From contig JAIPMN010005849.1 in assembly GCA_020650975.1 (NCBI GenBank), positions 1 to 20,526 on the forward strand: a DNA stretch of 20,526 bases. The letters are read 5' to 3'. The DNA is from Apostichopus californicus (Eukaryota > Echinodermata > Holothuroidea > Aspidochirotida > Stichopodidae). Positions within the stretch are counted from its first letter, which is position 1. Every line of letters starts with the position of its first letter. The translations under genes and the position numbers were made by a program. A model generated the notes under the pieces. It was not told where the DNA came from and searched no databases. It saw only the letters and a list, made by a program, of their open reading frames with translations. Below are positions 1 to 9,062 of this stretch, piece after piece.

Positions 1-1188
1 ATATAAATATAAATATATAGAGAGAGAGAGGGAGAGAAAGAGAGCCTTTAGCTAAAACAGCTAAAATTTCTACTGGAAGGAGAAAAGATCAATTTTGTAC
101 GTTTTATTTAGTTACTTTCATGAAATATTTGACCCATTTACGGGAATTAAGATGTAGAGTCAAAGCTAATGCTTACGTGTGCAAAATCTAGATGAAATTT
201 CACTTGACTAGAAACCTTTCTAACTCTTAGACCTTTGCAAGTACAGATTTATCTTACCCCGACATAATCTGACCAGATTTGCATGAAAATAAGGAAGAAG
301 AGAAGGCATAAAACCAAACCAACTTTGAAGCAAAACCATACAGAACGTTTTAAATTACTGTGAACTTTGAAAAGAACATATGTGGCCCTTATTATAGTAT
401 CATAGAATGACTGTAACAAAGCATCATACTTTATAATGTCTACTATGTAAATTGCAGTCCATATGTAAATACATCTGGAAGAGTCTACATACAGAAAGCC
501 AATATTGTTGACTCAATTACAACACAAATAACAGGAACAAATTCAGAGAAGCTGTATAAGCAGATTAGGAAACAGATGACAGTATGTAGAGAGGGGGTTC
601 CCCCCGAACAGGGTCCAACTTATCTCTCTTAAAGTTATTGTCTCATGTTGTTTGCCAATGGGTGACGACTAAGTAGAATTAAGATATGGACAAACTAAAC
701 TGGTTAGGATGGTAATATGCTTCTTGAACTTTGCCCATGACTCATTTAAGTTTTCCAGCTAATATGCTTCCTGTAGTTTGCCCATTACTTTATTAAGTTT
801 TCCAGCATTTGGGGGACCACTTACTAATGACATTTAATCATAAGGCAGTCAAAATTCTGTAACCCTCCATGTAACTTGATCAGTTTACATCATTTCTAGA
901 ATCTTGGAAGTGGATTTAAGTCAATTATAGAGTGGTGTGTCCTGTCATTTGTATTTTGGACATTGCTAATTGAATTTAGCGGGGGGGGGGGGGGGTGTGG
1001 GGTGTTGGGAGGGGGACTTAACACATATTAGGAGCCATTTGATGAAGGGTGGTGTGTCCCTCATACCCCCCCGCCCTTTGCAACACCACTGGTTCTCACT
1101 ATTAAATTAAATATCAATTTCAATGTCAATCAAATCCTATTTACATCATCACAATTCTGTTAAGTTATATCGTTCTTTTCTCTTGTAG
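1..1188. other. Upstream intronic or 5' flanking sequence
   Basis: No coding exon is supported here. The stretch holds an (AG)n-rich simple repeat at about 19-45, a G5-TT-C6 inverted block at 593-605, and a poly-G tract at 981-1015. It ends in the pyrimidine-rich acceptor at 1171-1188. It is probably the 3' part of an intron whose upstream exon carries the start codon and cytoplasmic tail. Confidence 0.6.
981..1015 (+). repeat. Poly-G / G-tract cluster (possible G-quadruplex)
   Basis: Runs of G15 (981-995), G4 (999-1002), G3 (1007-1009) and G5 (1011-1015) are separated by 1-4 base spacers, which satisfies the usual four-tract G-quadruplex pattern on the plus (transcribed) strand. It lies about 170 bp upstream of the acceptor of the anchor exon. 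It could equally be just a low-complexity tract; the run length may also be a sequencing or assembly uncertainty. Confidence 0.6.
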
Positions 1189-1749
1189 AAAAATCAGAAC
1201 CTATTAATTATTCTGGTGGGGTACACCGTCTTTGTCTTAGTCTTACTCTACTTCACGGTGGAGATATCGCTCACCAAGCAAGGCCTGCTACGAGATGATT
1301 TCGAATACGTCAAGGGGACCGTCACCTCTCGGACTCTCTTGAAAGAGCCCAAGGAACGAGGAACGAACGAGACGTTCATCTTCACGTCCAATAACACTGT
1401 CCACGCTGCCGACAGTCACAATGTTGCGGGCGTGCACGGACTCATACCGAGCATTAACTGCAGTGACGATGGTAGTCTGACAGTGTTCGAGAACCATCAA
1501 AGCCATATGCTGACAGATCTAACTCGGAACCAGGATTTTATCGCGCTCCTCGTCGTGAGCAGCTCCGACAATAATGAGAGTATCGCGGATTACTTCATCG
1601 GCAATCTATGTAAACCTGGCACGTCGTTTTCTCCCGAACATAGAAGAACCGTGGTAGAATTTATCGACAACACCCTCCTAGCAGCTGCCGTCGGTCCCTC
1701 GCAAGCACCCGACATTATGAAATATTATCGCTCTGTGATTAATCAACGG
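1189..1749 (+). CDS. ST6GALNAC-like: Sialyltransferase (ST6GalNAc-like), exon with membrane anchor and stem
   Basis: This exon opens in phase 0 directly after a good acceptor (pyrimidine-rich tract then TTGTAG, AG at 1187-1188) and ends at a strong donor CGG|GTGAGT (GT at 1750-1751), giving 187 codons. Numbering from the first codon, residues about 5-24 form one hydrophobic stretch (LLIILVGYTVFVLVLLYFTV), as expected for the signal-anchor of a type II Golgi glycosyltransferase. Residues 25-187 form a hydrophilic stem with four N-glycosylation sequons (N60-E-T, N68-N-T, N90-C-S, N129-E-S) and two cysteines. No initiator Met precedes the anchor in the exon, so the short cytoplasmic tail must come from an upstream exon. 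The stem is much longer than in mammalian ST6GalNAc III-VI (whole proteins of roughly 300-340 residues, from memory). The exon is assigned to this gene because its end phase matches the sialylmotif L exon and the anchor-stem-catalytic order fits the family. The stem itself shows no family signature, so this exon is less certain than the next three. Confidence 0.85.
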
Positions 1750-3870
1750 GTGAGTATTAAAAATGATTCAAAACAACTCTGCTTAAACTCTGCTGACAGA
1801 TCTGTTATTTAGTATCGTGTAACTCTTCGGTCCGTCGATCTTCACGACCGTGTGAGAGATGGCGTAATGAATGTACTTCATAATGAATGAAATCACAACG
1901 AATAATTACTGTATTCATGCCGTATTTTTCCTGCCCTACACTAATGAGGCACACGTTGAACCCGACCATATTGTCTTCCTAAGCAGTCGGGTACAGACAT
2001 TGGATACACCGTCTGGGCAATATTCCGCCCCCGTCTGGCCTAGGTAACTCGAACCGCGATTTCACCTTCGAATTAGCCGAGGTATTTCTGCACCATGTAT
2101 CACCCATCAGATATGACCTTGCTGGGTCCCACAAGTCCATTGGAGTTTCCTGTACTGTGCTGCTAGGTATACAAACTTTAAGTACATAGCAGCCCATCTG
2201 TACCATGTCGAAATAGTTTATAAAAGTTACAACACGTGGAAAATCCCTACTAAATGACGCCAAAAATTGGGTACCTTTCACATTGCTGCACAAGAATATT
2301 ACGGACGCATTTTTGCTCCGTAAACACCCGCAATGAATGATAAAAGGATTGTATTAAAGTTGGCGTATATTTTACCAGTTTTGAAACATTTCAAACACGA
2401 AAACTTGTTACTGAAGCTCGGCTTAATTAGTTGTCAGCATAACCTGTTAACGATAGGATAGATTTTTTACATAACTGAGAAAGTTGAAGACAATTTTTTT
2501 GTTTGGATTCTGGTAAACACAAGGGGTATTTAAAATTCTTAGTTGTCTTATCTACACAAAATCAGTTTCATTCATCACATGATATCATTATTTAGCATTT
2601 TTGTGAACAAGTTTGTGACTCAGTTCGAGTACATGTTTTATAAAACTTTCAGTCTAAGTGTTAAATGTAGTTGGTCAACCAAGTAACAAATCATACAACA
2701 GAAGTAATGATAATGATAGGCTAGTGTTTGTCCAATTGCTATAGCACACACCACATTTGATTGGGTATTTGATTGTTCATTTATAAAAAAAAAAATTAAG
2801 GACCTGAAAAAATATACAATGGCTTCAATCCATAATTATCACATGGAATGTCAGGAATGATTCATGATGTACATTGTGACAAAGAGGTCTTATAACGTTA
2901 TGATGTGAGCACAGTCACATGATGCTGGGTACAAACGATTTTCAAACCCAGAGTAAGGCCGCCTGGAAGCAAAATTTCGATAGCGTATTTAGTTTGTATT
3001 TATGGGCACGGAATATAAAACAGTGTTTACAAGTTTGATACGGGCTTTCCCAAAAAGGTTGTCGAAGCATCTATCTTTCACTTGCAACTTTTGTCGAGTG
3101 AAAGACTTTGCCAAAGAGCACGGCAGCGAATGACAGCAAAACTTGTCTCCAAACTCCTTAAATATGGTATATTATGCGTATTATGACCGATGGCATAAAG
3201 GTGTTTGGCCATCATAAGTGCTTTTATATACATGTACAGACTTTGCAGGCTAATAGCAGCCAGTAGCTACTAGAAAGACAATTAGATACAAGGAAGAAGT
3301 TGCCGAAGGTTTGATTCTGTGGTCAGCAGGAAACAAAATCATGTAATTAACTGTGACTGGTCGTGCACCTGCCAGAGTCGGAGATATGGGAAGTATTAAA
3401 TGTCACCTAGCTTGGCTAACATCTTGTTTGGGAAAAATATTCGCTGTTTGAACCGTGAAATGAGACCAGGATATTTAATGTATATATATCCTGGTCACGT
3501 ACCTACAAAATTCCCCTTTGTCAATTCCTGAAAGTCAATACAGAATATCTAGTAGTGCTTAATGTAATATATCTCATGTCAATGCATGACAAGTATGATA
3601 TATTGATTGCCTGAAGTGTGGATCTTGAAAAACATGTATATTTGTTTCTCTTCAAAATTTGTTAGTTAAAACACTTACCGTTGTGTTGATACTCTTAACT
3701 GGTATGTTCATAGAGCACACATGTAGATTGCATTGATTTCAATGAAACACACATATTTTCAACACTGAAGATGTTTTTTTTTTTTTTTTTTTTAAATATG
3801 AAATGATTTGTCCACATAATAAAGTACCATACTTCTCCGATATAAAGATAATTGTTGTCAGTTTGAATAG
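1750..3870 (+). other. Intron 1, 5' part: no feature recognised
   Basis: After the donor at 1750 the sequence is AT-rich without a supported gene. A 104-codon minus-strand frame at 1979-2293 has no recognisable domain and was not accepted. A T21 tract lies at about 3773-3793. No terminal repeats or tandem arrays were seen. Confidence 0.55.
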
Positions 3871-5097
3871 GTGTTTACTAGTGTTTGCACGGGTTATCCG
3901 GATACCCGGGTACCCGCCCGACGCGATACTACCCGGTTCCTAATTTATTACCCGAATCCTACGCAAAGTGATTTAAAAGATTTAAAAAAAATAAAAAAAT
4001 TGGCAAACTGACGGTTAGGCAGATTTCCCATTGACTTAGTGTGGTGTTAGGCTACCATGTGGTCGATGATAACAGCAATAAAGAAAGTAACCACCCGACG
4101 CGATACTACCCGGTTCCTAATTTATTACCCGAATCCTACGCAAAGTGATTTAAAAGATTTAAAAAAAAAAAAAAATTGGCAAACTGACGGTTAGGCAGAT
4201 TTCCCATTGACTTAGTGTGGTGTTAGGCTACCATGTGGTCGACAATAACAGCAATAACGAAAGTATTCCATAGATATCTTATAACTGCGTCACAATTTCA
4301 GCTAATAAACAGATGGCTAGGCTAGATACCCCATTGACTTAGTGTGGTGTTAGGCAACCATGTGGTCGAACGTAACAGCAACAATGAAAGTAATCCATGG
4401 ATATCTTATAACTGCGTCATAATTTCAGCGGATAAACAGATGGTTAGGCTTAGCCGGCTAGATTTCTCATTGACTTAGTGTGGTGTTAGGCAACCATGTG
4501 GAAGAAATTATTATTTATTCATTCGTTTATTTCATAGAAGGAAAAGCTAACAAGGAATTTTACGAGATGTTTATGGATTGTAGACGGGATAACTAAAAAA
4601 TAATAATCGCAAGTGGCTTTTTTCTGATCGTTTATTCCAAATGCGATCAAATTGCGCGAATCGCGCAATCTCGCGGCTAATGCGAACTTTGGGCCTGCAT
4701 AATAGATAGTAGTAGTAACAACTGTTTAAGAGCTAAATTGGATATTTATATGGTCTGATCCAATAGACGTGTAGAGCAAGCATAAGCAGCGGCGGCAGTG
4801 CGATGTTAGTAGTAATGTTAATTAAATGAAGTTATTAACAAGTTAATGAAAGAAACAAAAGCAAATAGAAATTAATGAAGAAGGTTTAATACCTTATCTT
4901 ACACCTACTTATTTGAACATGAAAACATTGTCAGTAGAGAATATAATTCATTTATTATAGCATCCAATATGTAATTTCTTGAAAATCGTGATACACGAGG
5001 GTAAATAATTTTTTCCGGGTACCCGGATACCCGACGGGTAACGGCTCTCGGGTACCCGGTTCCCGATTTTTGGACCCGTGTAAACACTAGTGTTTAC
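3871..5097. mobile_element. Non-autonomous hAT-like DNA transposon with 8-bp target duplication
   Basis: The element body is 3879-5089 (1211 bp), flanked by an exact 8-bp direct repeat GTGTTTAC at 3871-3878 and 5090-5097. Its ends are inverted repeats: TAGTGTTTGCACGGGT on the left and, on the reverse complement of the right, TAGTGTTTACACGGGT (15 of 16 identical). Just inside both ends lie clustered CGGGTACCCG and TCCGGATA-type palindromic motifs (3891-3916 and 5018-5065), like the subterminal transposase-binding repeats of hAT elements. An 8-bp duplication with TA/CA-starting ends is the hAT signature. There is no transposase reading frame, so the copy is non-autonomous. Internally it carries a tandem duplication and further diverged repeats (separate entry), and a perfect hairpin ATTGCGCG-aat-CGCGCAAT at 4651-4669. 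The minus-strand frames of 60-72 codons over its right end are not genes. Confidence 0.85.
3917..4504. repeat. Internal tandem duplication (about 177 bp) with diverged further units
   Basis: A block beginning CCCGACGCGATACTACCCGG occurs at 3917 and again at 4094, a 177-bp period. The two copies differ only by a few substitutions and a length change in an A-run. A shorter core beginning CATTGACTTAGTGTGGTG recurs four times (about 4029, 4205, 4332, 4468), so the last two units are truncated and more diverged, with spacings of 127 and 136 bp. The array sits wholly inside the hAT-like element and ends where unrelated AT-rich filler starts. Confidence 0.8.
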
Positions 5098-6851
5098 CAA
5101 TGTGTATCTAGAATAGTAAATGAAAATGTTAAACATGTAGTTATGTACAGTATTATGTAATACCACTTAAATGATTATATGTAGAGAAGTTTGCAAATGG
5201 GGTAACTTTAGATTATTGAGACAATTACTGGTTGTTTGAAGATGGTGTTCTGAATAGTTTTTCTGTAGACCTTCCCGTTTGATTGCAGTTAATGAACCGA
5301 TCAGCTTCATATGAAGTGATTGGTGTTAGGGTATTATTGCACCCACAAGAAAAGTCATTAGCCAAAGCATGTTGCATAAGCATGGAAGTATGAAACTTTC
5401 ATGTTGTAAGGAACAAACATGCAGCAGTTGATATAGTGCCTTGGACTGAATGTATATTCAATGCCCAGATCCTTGCATAGGGTACCAAGTTGTGCACACA
5501 TGTACAGTTTAGGGGCTATTGATACAAGCTATTACTTTAATAGCTGTTTCTGATTGGTTTCAAGTTGCACTTCGATTGGTTTTGAAAGGATGTATCACAG
5601 CATGAGTTGCTTACCGCTGATTATTGATATCATTGTAATATGAAACCTACTTGCCTTAATCCTTTTTTTTTTGACGGTTTAAATTGTCTAGCAAGCATTG
5701 AAATGTCACCAATCCTTGTACTAGTTCAATATCACTGTATACCTGACACTCTGTACAGTTAGTATCATCCTTCCATTGCAGCAGCTGTATTTTACGATGA
5801 TTTTTTTATGGTAATATTTCAAGGATAGTCTTTGATATGGATATATGACAGATATGATGAAGAAGAAGAAGATGCAGAAATGGCAAACTTCTTGTTAATT
5901 ACTTCCACATCTTTGAATTCTATTTAGATATATTGAGTAATTATGCAAATGAGTTGCAAAATCTTGGATGATTTGATGCACATGTCACAATGCTAGTATG
6001 CATGATTTGTACTGACAAAAATAAGAACTGAATTTTTTTCACTTGATGTATTTAGAGCTAATAGCAAGTGGAAAACATGTTTTTTTTTGTTTTTTTTCCA
6101 TCTTGCAAATGGCAGATATTTTCAATGTAAACCATAAACATAACAGCTATGATTATAAATGCAGTGGAGAGCACTTAAGTGTAAAAAAAAGAATTTTATA
6201 AGTTTAACAGATTGATAGTACTGTGCAGTAGTAATACATAGGACTGGCACTTTGCATGGTCAGGGGGCATAAGCACATAGAGGGCTTGCTGGATAAGATA
6301 TTTAGAATGAACTTTCTTTCATGATTTGGGGAAGGAAAGGATACATGTATGTATTACTTATGGGCAATGGAAGCATCTGGGGAGCGGGGCATAAGGGCAA
6401 CAATACATATAAAGGTGCATGCATGGCAAATTTTGCAAGTTTTTTTTCTTCTTTCTGGTTGCCTCTTGGACAACCAGGTCAGGTTATCTGAACAGCAAAT
6501 TTGGTTGCCCACAAAAATGTAGCGAAATAACAGTATTGAAGGAGAGATGTGTAGAACAGCAGCTTTGGGCTAGTAAAACTCCCCTTCAGGTGGATCATAA
6601 GCCAATCACTAGTTTTGGTTAATATTCAGTTTACATTTCCAAGTGATGGGGGGTTATACTATTATTGGTACCTGTATATTTAGGGGTATTTAATTATAAT
6701 TTACCCAGTGTAGTTGTCTGAACAGAAATATGGGTCTCAGATGACCCGGACGACCCTGATGACCATTAAATATGTGCCCTGCAGGTTTCATCATCAAGGG
6801 AATGGGAGGGATTATTGTTTACATCAGAGAACCAGAAAATTAATTTTGTCG
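5098..6851 (+). other. Intron 1, middle part: no gene recognised
   Basis: AT-rich intronic sequence with short T-runs (about 6080-6100), a (GAA)n stretch near 5860 and a 12-bp palindrome CTTCATATGAAG near 5306. Short frames such as 6419-6622 are low-complexity translations without recognisable domains. No terminal inverted repeats were seen. Confidence 0.5.
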
Positions 6852-7063
6852 ATGAATGGACTATGCTCTGTATCATTTGTACTGTGGATGAATGGACTAT
6901 GCTCTGTATCATTTGTACTGTGGATGAATGGACTATGCTCTGTATCATTTGTACTTAGGATGAATGGACTATGCTCTGTATCATTTGTACTGTGGATGAA
7001 TGGACTATGCTCTGTATCATTTGTACTGTGGATGAATGGACTATGCTCTGTATCATTTGTACT
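6852..7063. repeat. 36-bp minisatellite, about six copies
   Basis: Units start at 6852, 6888, 6924, 6960, 6996 and 7032 with an exact 36-bp period; each begins ATGAATGGACTATGCTCTGT. The copies are almost identical; the third ends in TACTTAGG where the others have TACTGTGG, and the sixth is cut short at TACT. Because 36 is a multiple of three the array stays open in several frames on both strands. This explains the repetitive 153-codon plus-strand frame (6714-7175) and its minus-strand counterparts. The array lies mid-intron, so translation is unlikely. Confidence 0.95.
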
Positions 7064-7418
7064 CGCCTGTTGTCCACCTGACACAATCATTGAATTTCAG
7101 TATCTAGTTAGATATCTAGCCAGATGGAGATCTAATGTACCCTGTTTGATTCCACTATTTACTCATGTCCGTTAGATATTCCTTCACATGCCGCTGTGAC
7201 ACTACTTTCAATGTTATTGTGGTGCATGGTAGCATATAATAACAACAATAGATCTTTGCAACCTGTCCATGTACATGTATGTTTGAATAGATGTCTGTTT
7301 GTATTGTAACATGTGTCACCTGATGCGGTATCAAGTAATCGTGGTATGTGCAGATGGAGAACTTACCTTTCAAACATATGTTAATTTGAGCCCTCCTCCA
7401 CCATATGCAATTATTATC
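7064..7418 (+). other. Intron 1 between minisatellite and MITE: nothing recognised
   Basis: Ordinary AT-rich intronic sequence. A minus-strand 72-codon frame at 7155-7373 has no recognisable features and is not accepted as a gene. Confidence 0.5.
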
Positions 7419-7780
7419 TAAGGCGTAGGGGACTGGGGGGGGGGGCTGCAGCCCCCAACCAATTTTTTGTGTGAAAATTCTGGCAATATGCTGAGAATTT
7501 TTCGGGCACCTACTGAAAGAAAAATAATTTGCAATGTGGTTAAACTTATATTTTTCTTATCATTATTATTGTTACGACTTTCCCAATAATTATAACCAAT
7601 ATGGAAGAGTTATAACACGGAAAATTATTGTATGTTAATTATTGGCATGCGATGTAATAACTGATGCATGCCTATATGATATGCACATTAACGGGTGGAA
7701 TGCGCGCGAACAATTTTGGTTATATTTTTCCGGCAAGTCGTTACAGCCCCCCCAAATCAAATTGGGCTCCTACGCCTATG
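7419..7780 (+). mobile_element. Poly-G-ended MITE, copy A
   Basis: The ends are inverted repeats: AGGCGTAGGGG on the left and, read on the reverse complement, TAGGCGTAGGAGCCC on the right. Each end carries a G or C run just inside it; the left run forms a hairpin G11-CTGCAG-C5 (7435-7456). Most of the interior is shared with copy B at about 11921-12282 in the opposite orientation, for example CAATATGCTGAGAATTTTTC and GCATGCGATGTAATAAC. The two copies have about the same length (362 bp). The exact target duplication could not be resolved, so the superfamily is unassigned (hAT-like or TA-inserting). It ends about 150 bp before the sialylmotif L exon. The 93-codon frame at 7642-7923 is a by-product of this element and flanking intron. 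Confidence 0.8.
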
Positions 7781-7933
7781 GTATGATCATTATCACCGTA
7801 CACAAACATACAGACACTGTACTAATTGTGTTCCCGTTCTGTGCTTTCTGTTTCCATCAAAACTTCAAAGGTGACAGAGTTGTGGCATATCAAGTGATAC
7901 TAAATGCATTTACTTTGTTATGATATTTTCCAG

Positions 7934-8337
7934 GTATTCAATCTCCACTGTCCAACGTGTGCCTTGGTGTCCAGCTCTGGGAGGATTTTGGGTTCGAATG
8001 CAGGGAGAGATATTGACAAACATTCATGCGTGGTCCGAATGAATAACGCACCCACACTGGGCTTTGAGAAGGACGTGGGGTCCAGAACAACGGTCCGGGT
8101 CTCGTCCTTTGTGTCCGTGATGGCGATGGAAAGAAACAATCATTCATTTATATTTGGACCAGAAAGAGGTGTTTATAACTTGTATTGGGGCTTGGATAAA
8201 AAACAGCATGCAAAGTGGATGAAAACGTTAACAGACACAGTCAAGAGAAACGGCACACATACAGAGGTCTATTACCAGCAGGTCGAAGGAGAAATATTTC
8301 TAAATCAGCATTTCTATGAGATGACTGGACAAGACAT
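7934..8337 (+). CDS. ST6GALNAC-like: Sialyltransferase (ST6GalNAc-like), exon with sialylmotif L
   Basis: The exon lies between an acceptor (TTTTCCAG, AG at 7932-7933) and a donor CAT|GTAAGA (GT at 8338-8339). It holds 134 full codons plus two bases of a split codon. Sialylmotif L runs from C193 to V243 (7949-8101) and is nearly textbook for the ST6GalNAc III/V/VI group: CxxCALVSSSG, then IDxxxCVVRMNNAPTLGFE, then DVGSRTTVRV. In GT29 enzymes motif L binds the CMP-Neu5Ac donor, and the Cys at the start of CALV (C196 here) normally pairs with the motif S Cys. The remaining residues to D321 correspond to the variable middle of the catalytic domain, with sequons at N256-H-S and N293-G-T. The ending GQD fits the family pattern before the LSTGWF block. 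The predicted reaction is transfer of sialic acid in alpha2,6 linkage to GalNAc of O-glycans or gangliosides in the Golgi lumen. Which paralogue it is cannot be told from sequence reading alone. Confidence 0.95.
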
Positions 8338-8450
8338 GTAAGAATTCTTTTGATCTACGAGATGTTCAAGATGCACGTGCATACACAGACATATGGCATC
8401 TTCTGTGTTCTCTAGTGTGTCTTCTTAGTAGATGCCATTTCTCTCGTCAT

Positions 8451-9062
8451 TTAAAGGCATTGAAGACTCGCCCCAAACCGTGTGTTGCCATCTGAAAAAA
8501 GTTAACTTTCCGTTGCTTGCAAGTGACGTTTTGTTCGTGTTGCTACAAAATGCAGACAGTAATGAAACGTGATACCTTGTTATCTTTTATCTAGACCTGA
8601 GATGTCCATCGCTGCTATTTACACTGTGTTGTGGGTATTGACCATAGCTGCATGTACTGACTGTGCACTAGTGTCTAATTACCGACGGTAGCAAGCTGTG
8701 TGTGTATTGGTGGTGTCTAACACTTCACCCAGGTGTATAAATGGGGAAATGATGACTTGTAAATATAGTTGCGTGCGCCCATTTGTGGCTGCACCCTATG
8801 GGAAGTCCCCCAGGGGACACGTGGCTGTGGTGCACTTTAGTGCCCCAGGAGAGATTGTTTGAATTGTGCACACTTTGGTGTGTAGGTGTGACAAGTTACC
8901 AATGACCAGGGTTAAGTACAGCGCGGCGAGACTTTATTGTTAGTTGTGCAATATAAGAACTGTTAATTATTAATAATTATTATTCTGTTACACCTCATTC
9001 GAAGCTAGATCAGATTACCGGCATGAGATGTTTCTTTGTGCGCGAGTCTTCACACCCTTTAA
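8451..9062 (+). mobile_element. TTAA-flanked MITE, copy 1 (interrupted by a SINE)
   Basis: TTAA at 8451-8454 and 9059-9062 flanks a 604-bp element (8455-9058). Its ends are AGGCATTGAAGACTCG and, reverse-complemented, AGGGTGTGAAGACTCG (12 of 16 identical). The interior matches copies 2 and 3, with shared blocks such as GTTAACTTTCCGTTGCTTGC and GAGATGTCCATCGCTGCTAT. Without the 258-bp SINE inserted at 8727-8984 the element would be about 346 bp, close to the other copies. A TTAA duplication recalls piggyBac-type insertion, but these termini are not the usual piggyBac CCC-start, so the superfamily is left open. No transposase is encoded. Confidence 0.88.
8727..8984 (+). mobile_element. SINE-like retroposon, 5'-truncated, nested in MITE copy 1
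   Basis: Copies 2 and 3 of the MITE read continuously ...AACACTTC|TGTTAC..., while copy 1 has about 258 bp inserted at that junction. The insert starts ACCCAGGTGTATAAATGGGG, which resembles the region after the tRNA-like head of several marine-invertebrate SINEs. It ends with an AGCGC...GAGACTTT...GCAATATAAGAACTG block and an ATT-rich tail (about 8964-8984), a common SINE/LINE 3' tail form. No A-box and B-box head is present, so it is 5'-truncated. The target duplication is short or unclear (perhaps TTC). The insertion is directly demonstrated by comparison; the SINE class is my interpretation. Confidence 0.7.

Noticed and set aside
1288-1506. 72-codon minus-strand frame
   Set aside because: Shadow of the GC-richer stem exon on the opposite strand.
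1979-2293. 104-codon minus-strand open frame just downstream of the anchor exon
   Set aside because: No recognisable domain, promoter or splice framing; it lies in intron 1. A GGTTCGAGTTACC string on the same strand recalls a tRNA B-box, but no A-box or tRNA fold was found.
6852-7063. Possible CRISPR-like array
   Set aside because: The units are contiguous with no variable spacers, and the context is eukaryotic intron.
6714-7175. 153-codon plus-strand frame with 12-residue repeats
   Set aside because: The repeats are a direct product of the 36-bp minisatellite, and both strands are equally open; nothing indicates a gene.
8338-8341. Open frame of the motif L exon running to a TAA
   Set aside because: The apparent ATG-TAA end is the donor CAT|GTAAGA; the family sequence continues in the motif S exon with matching phase.
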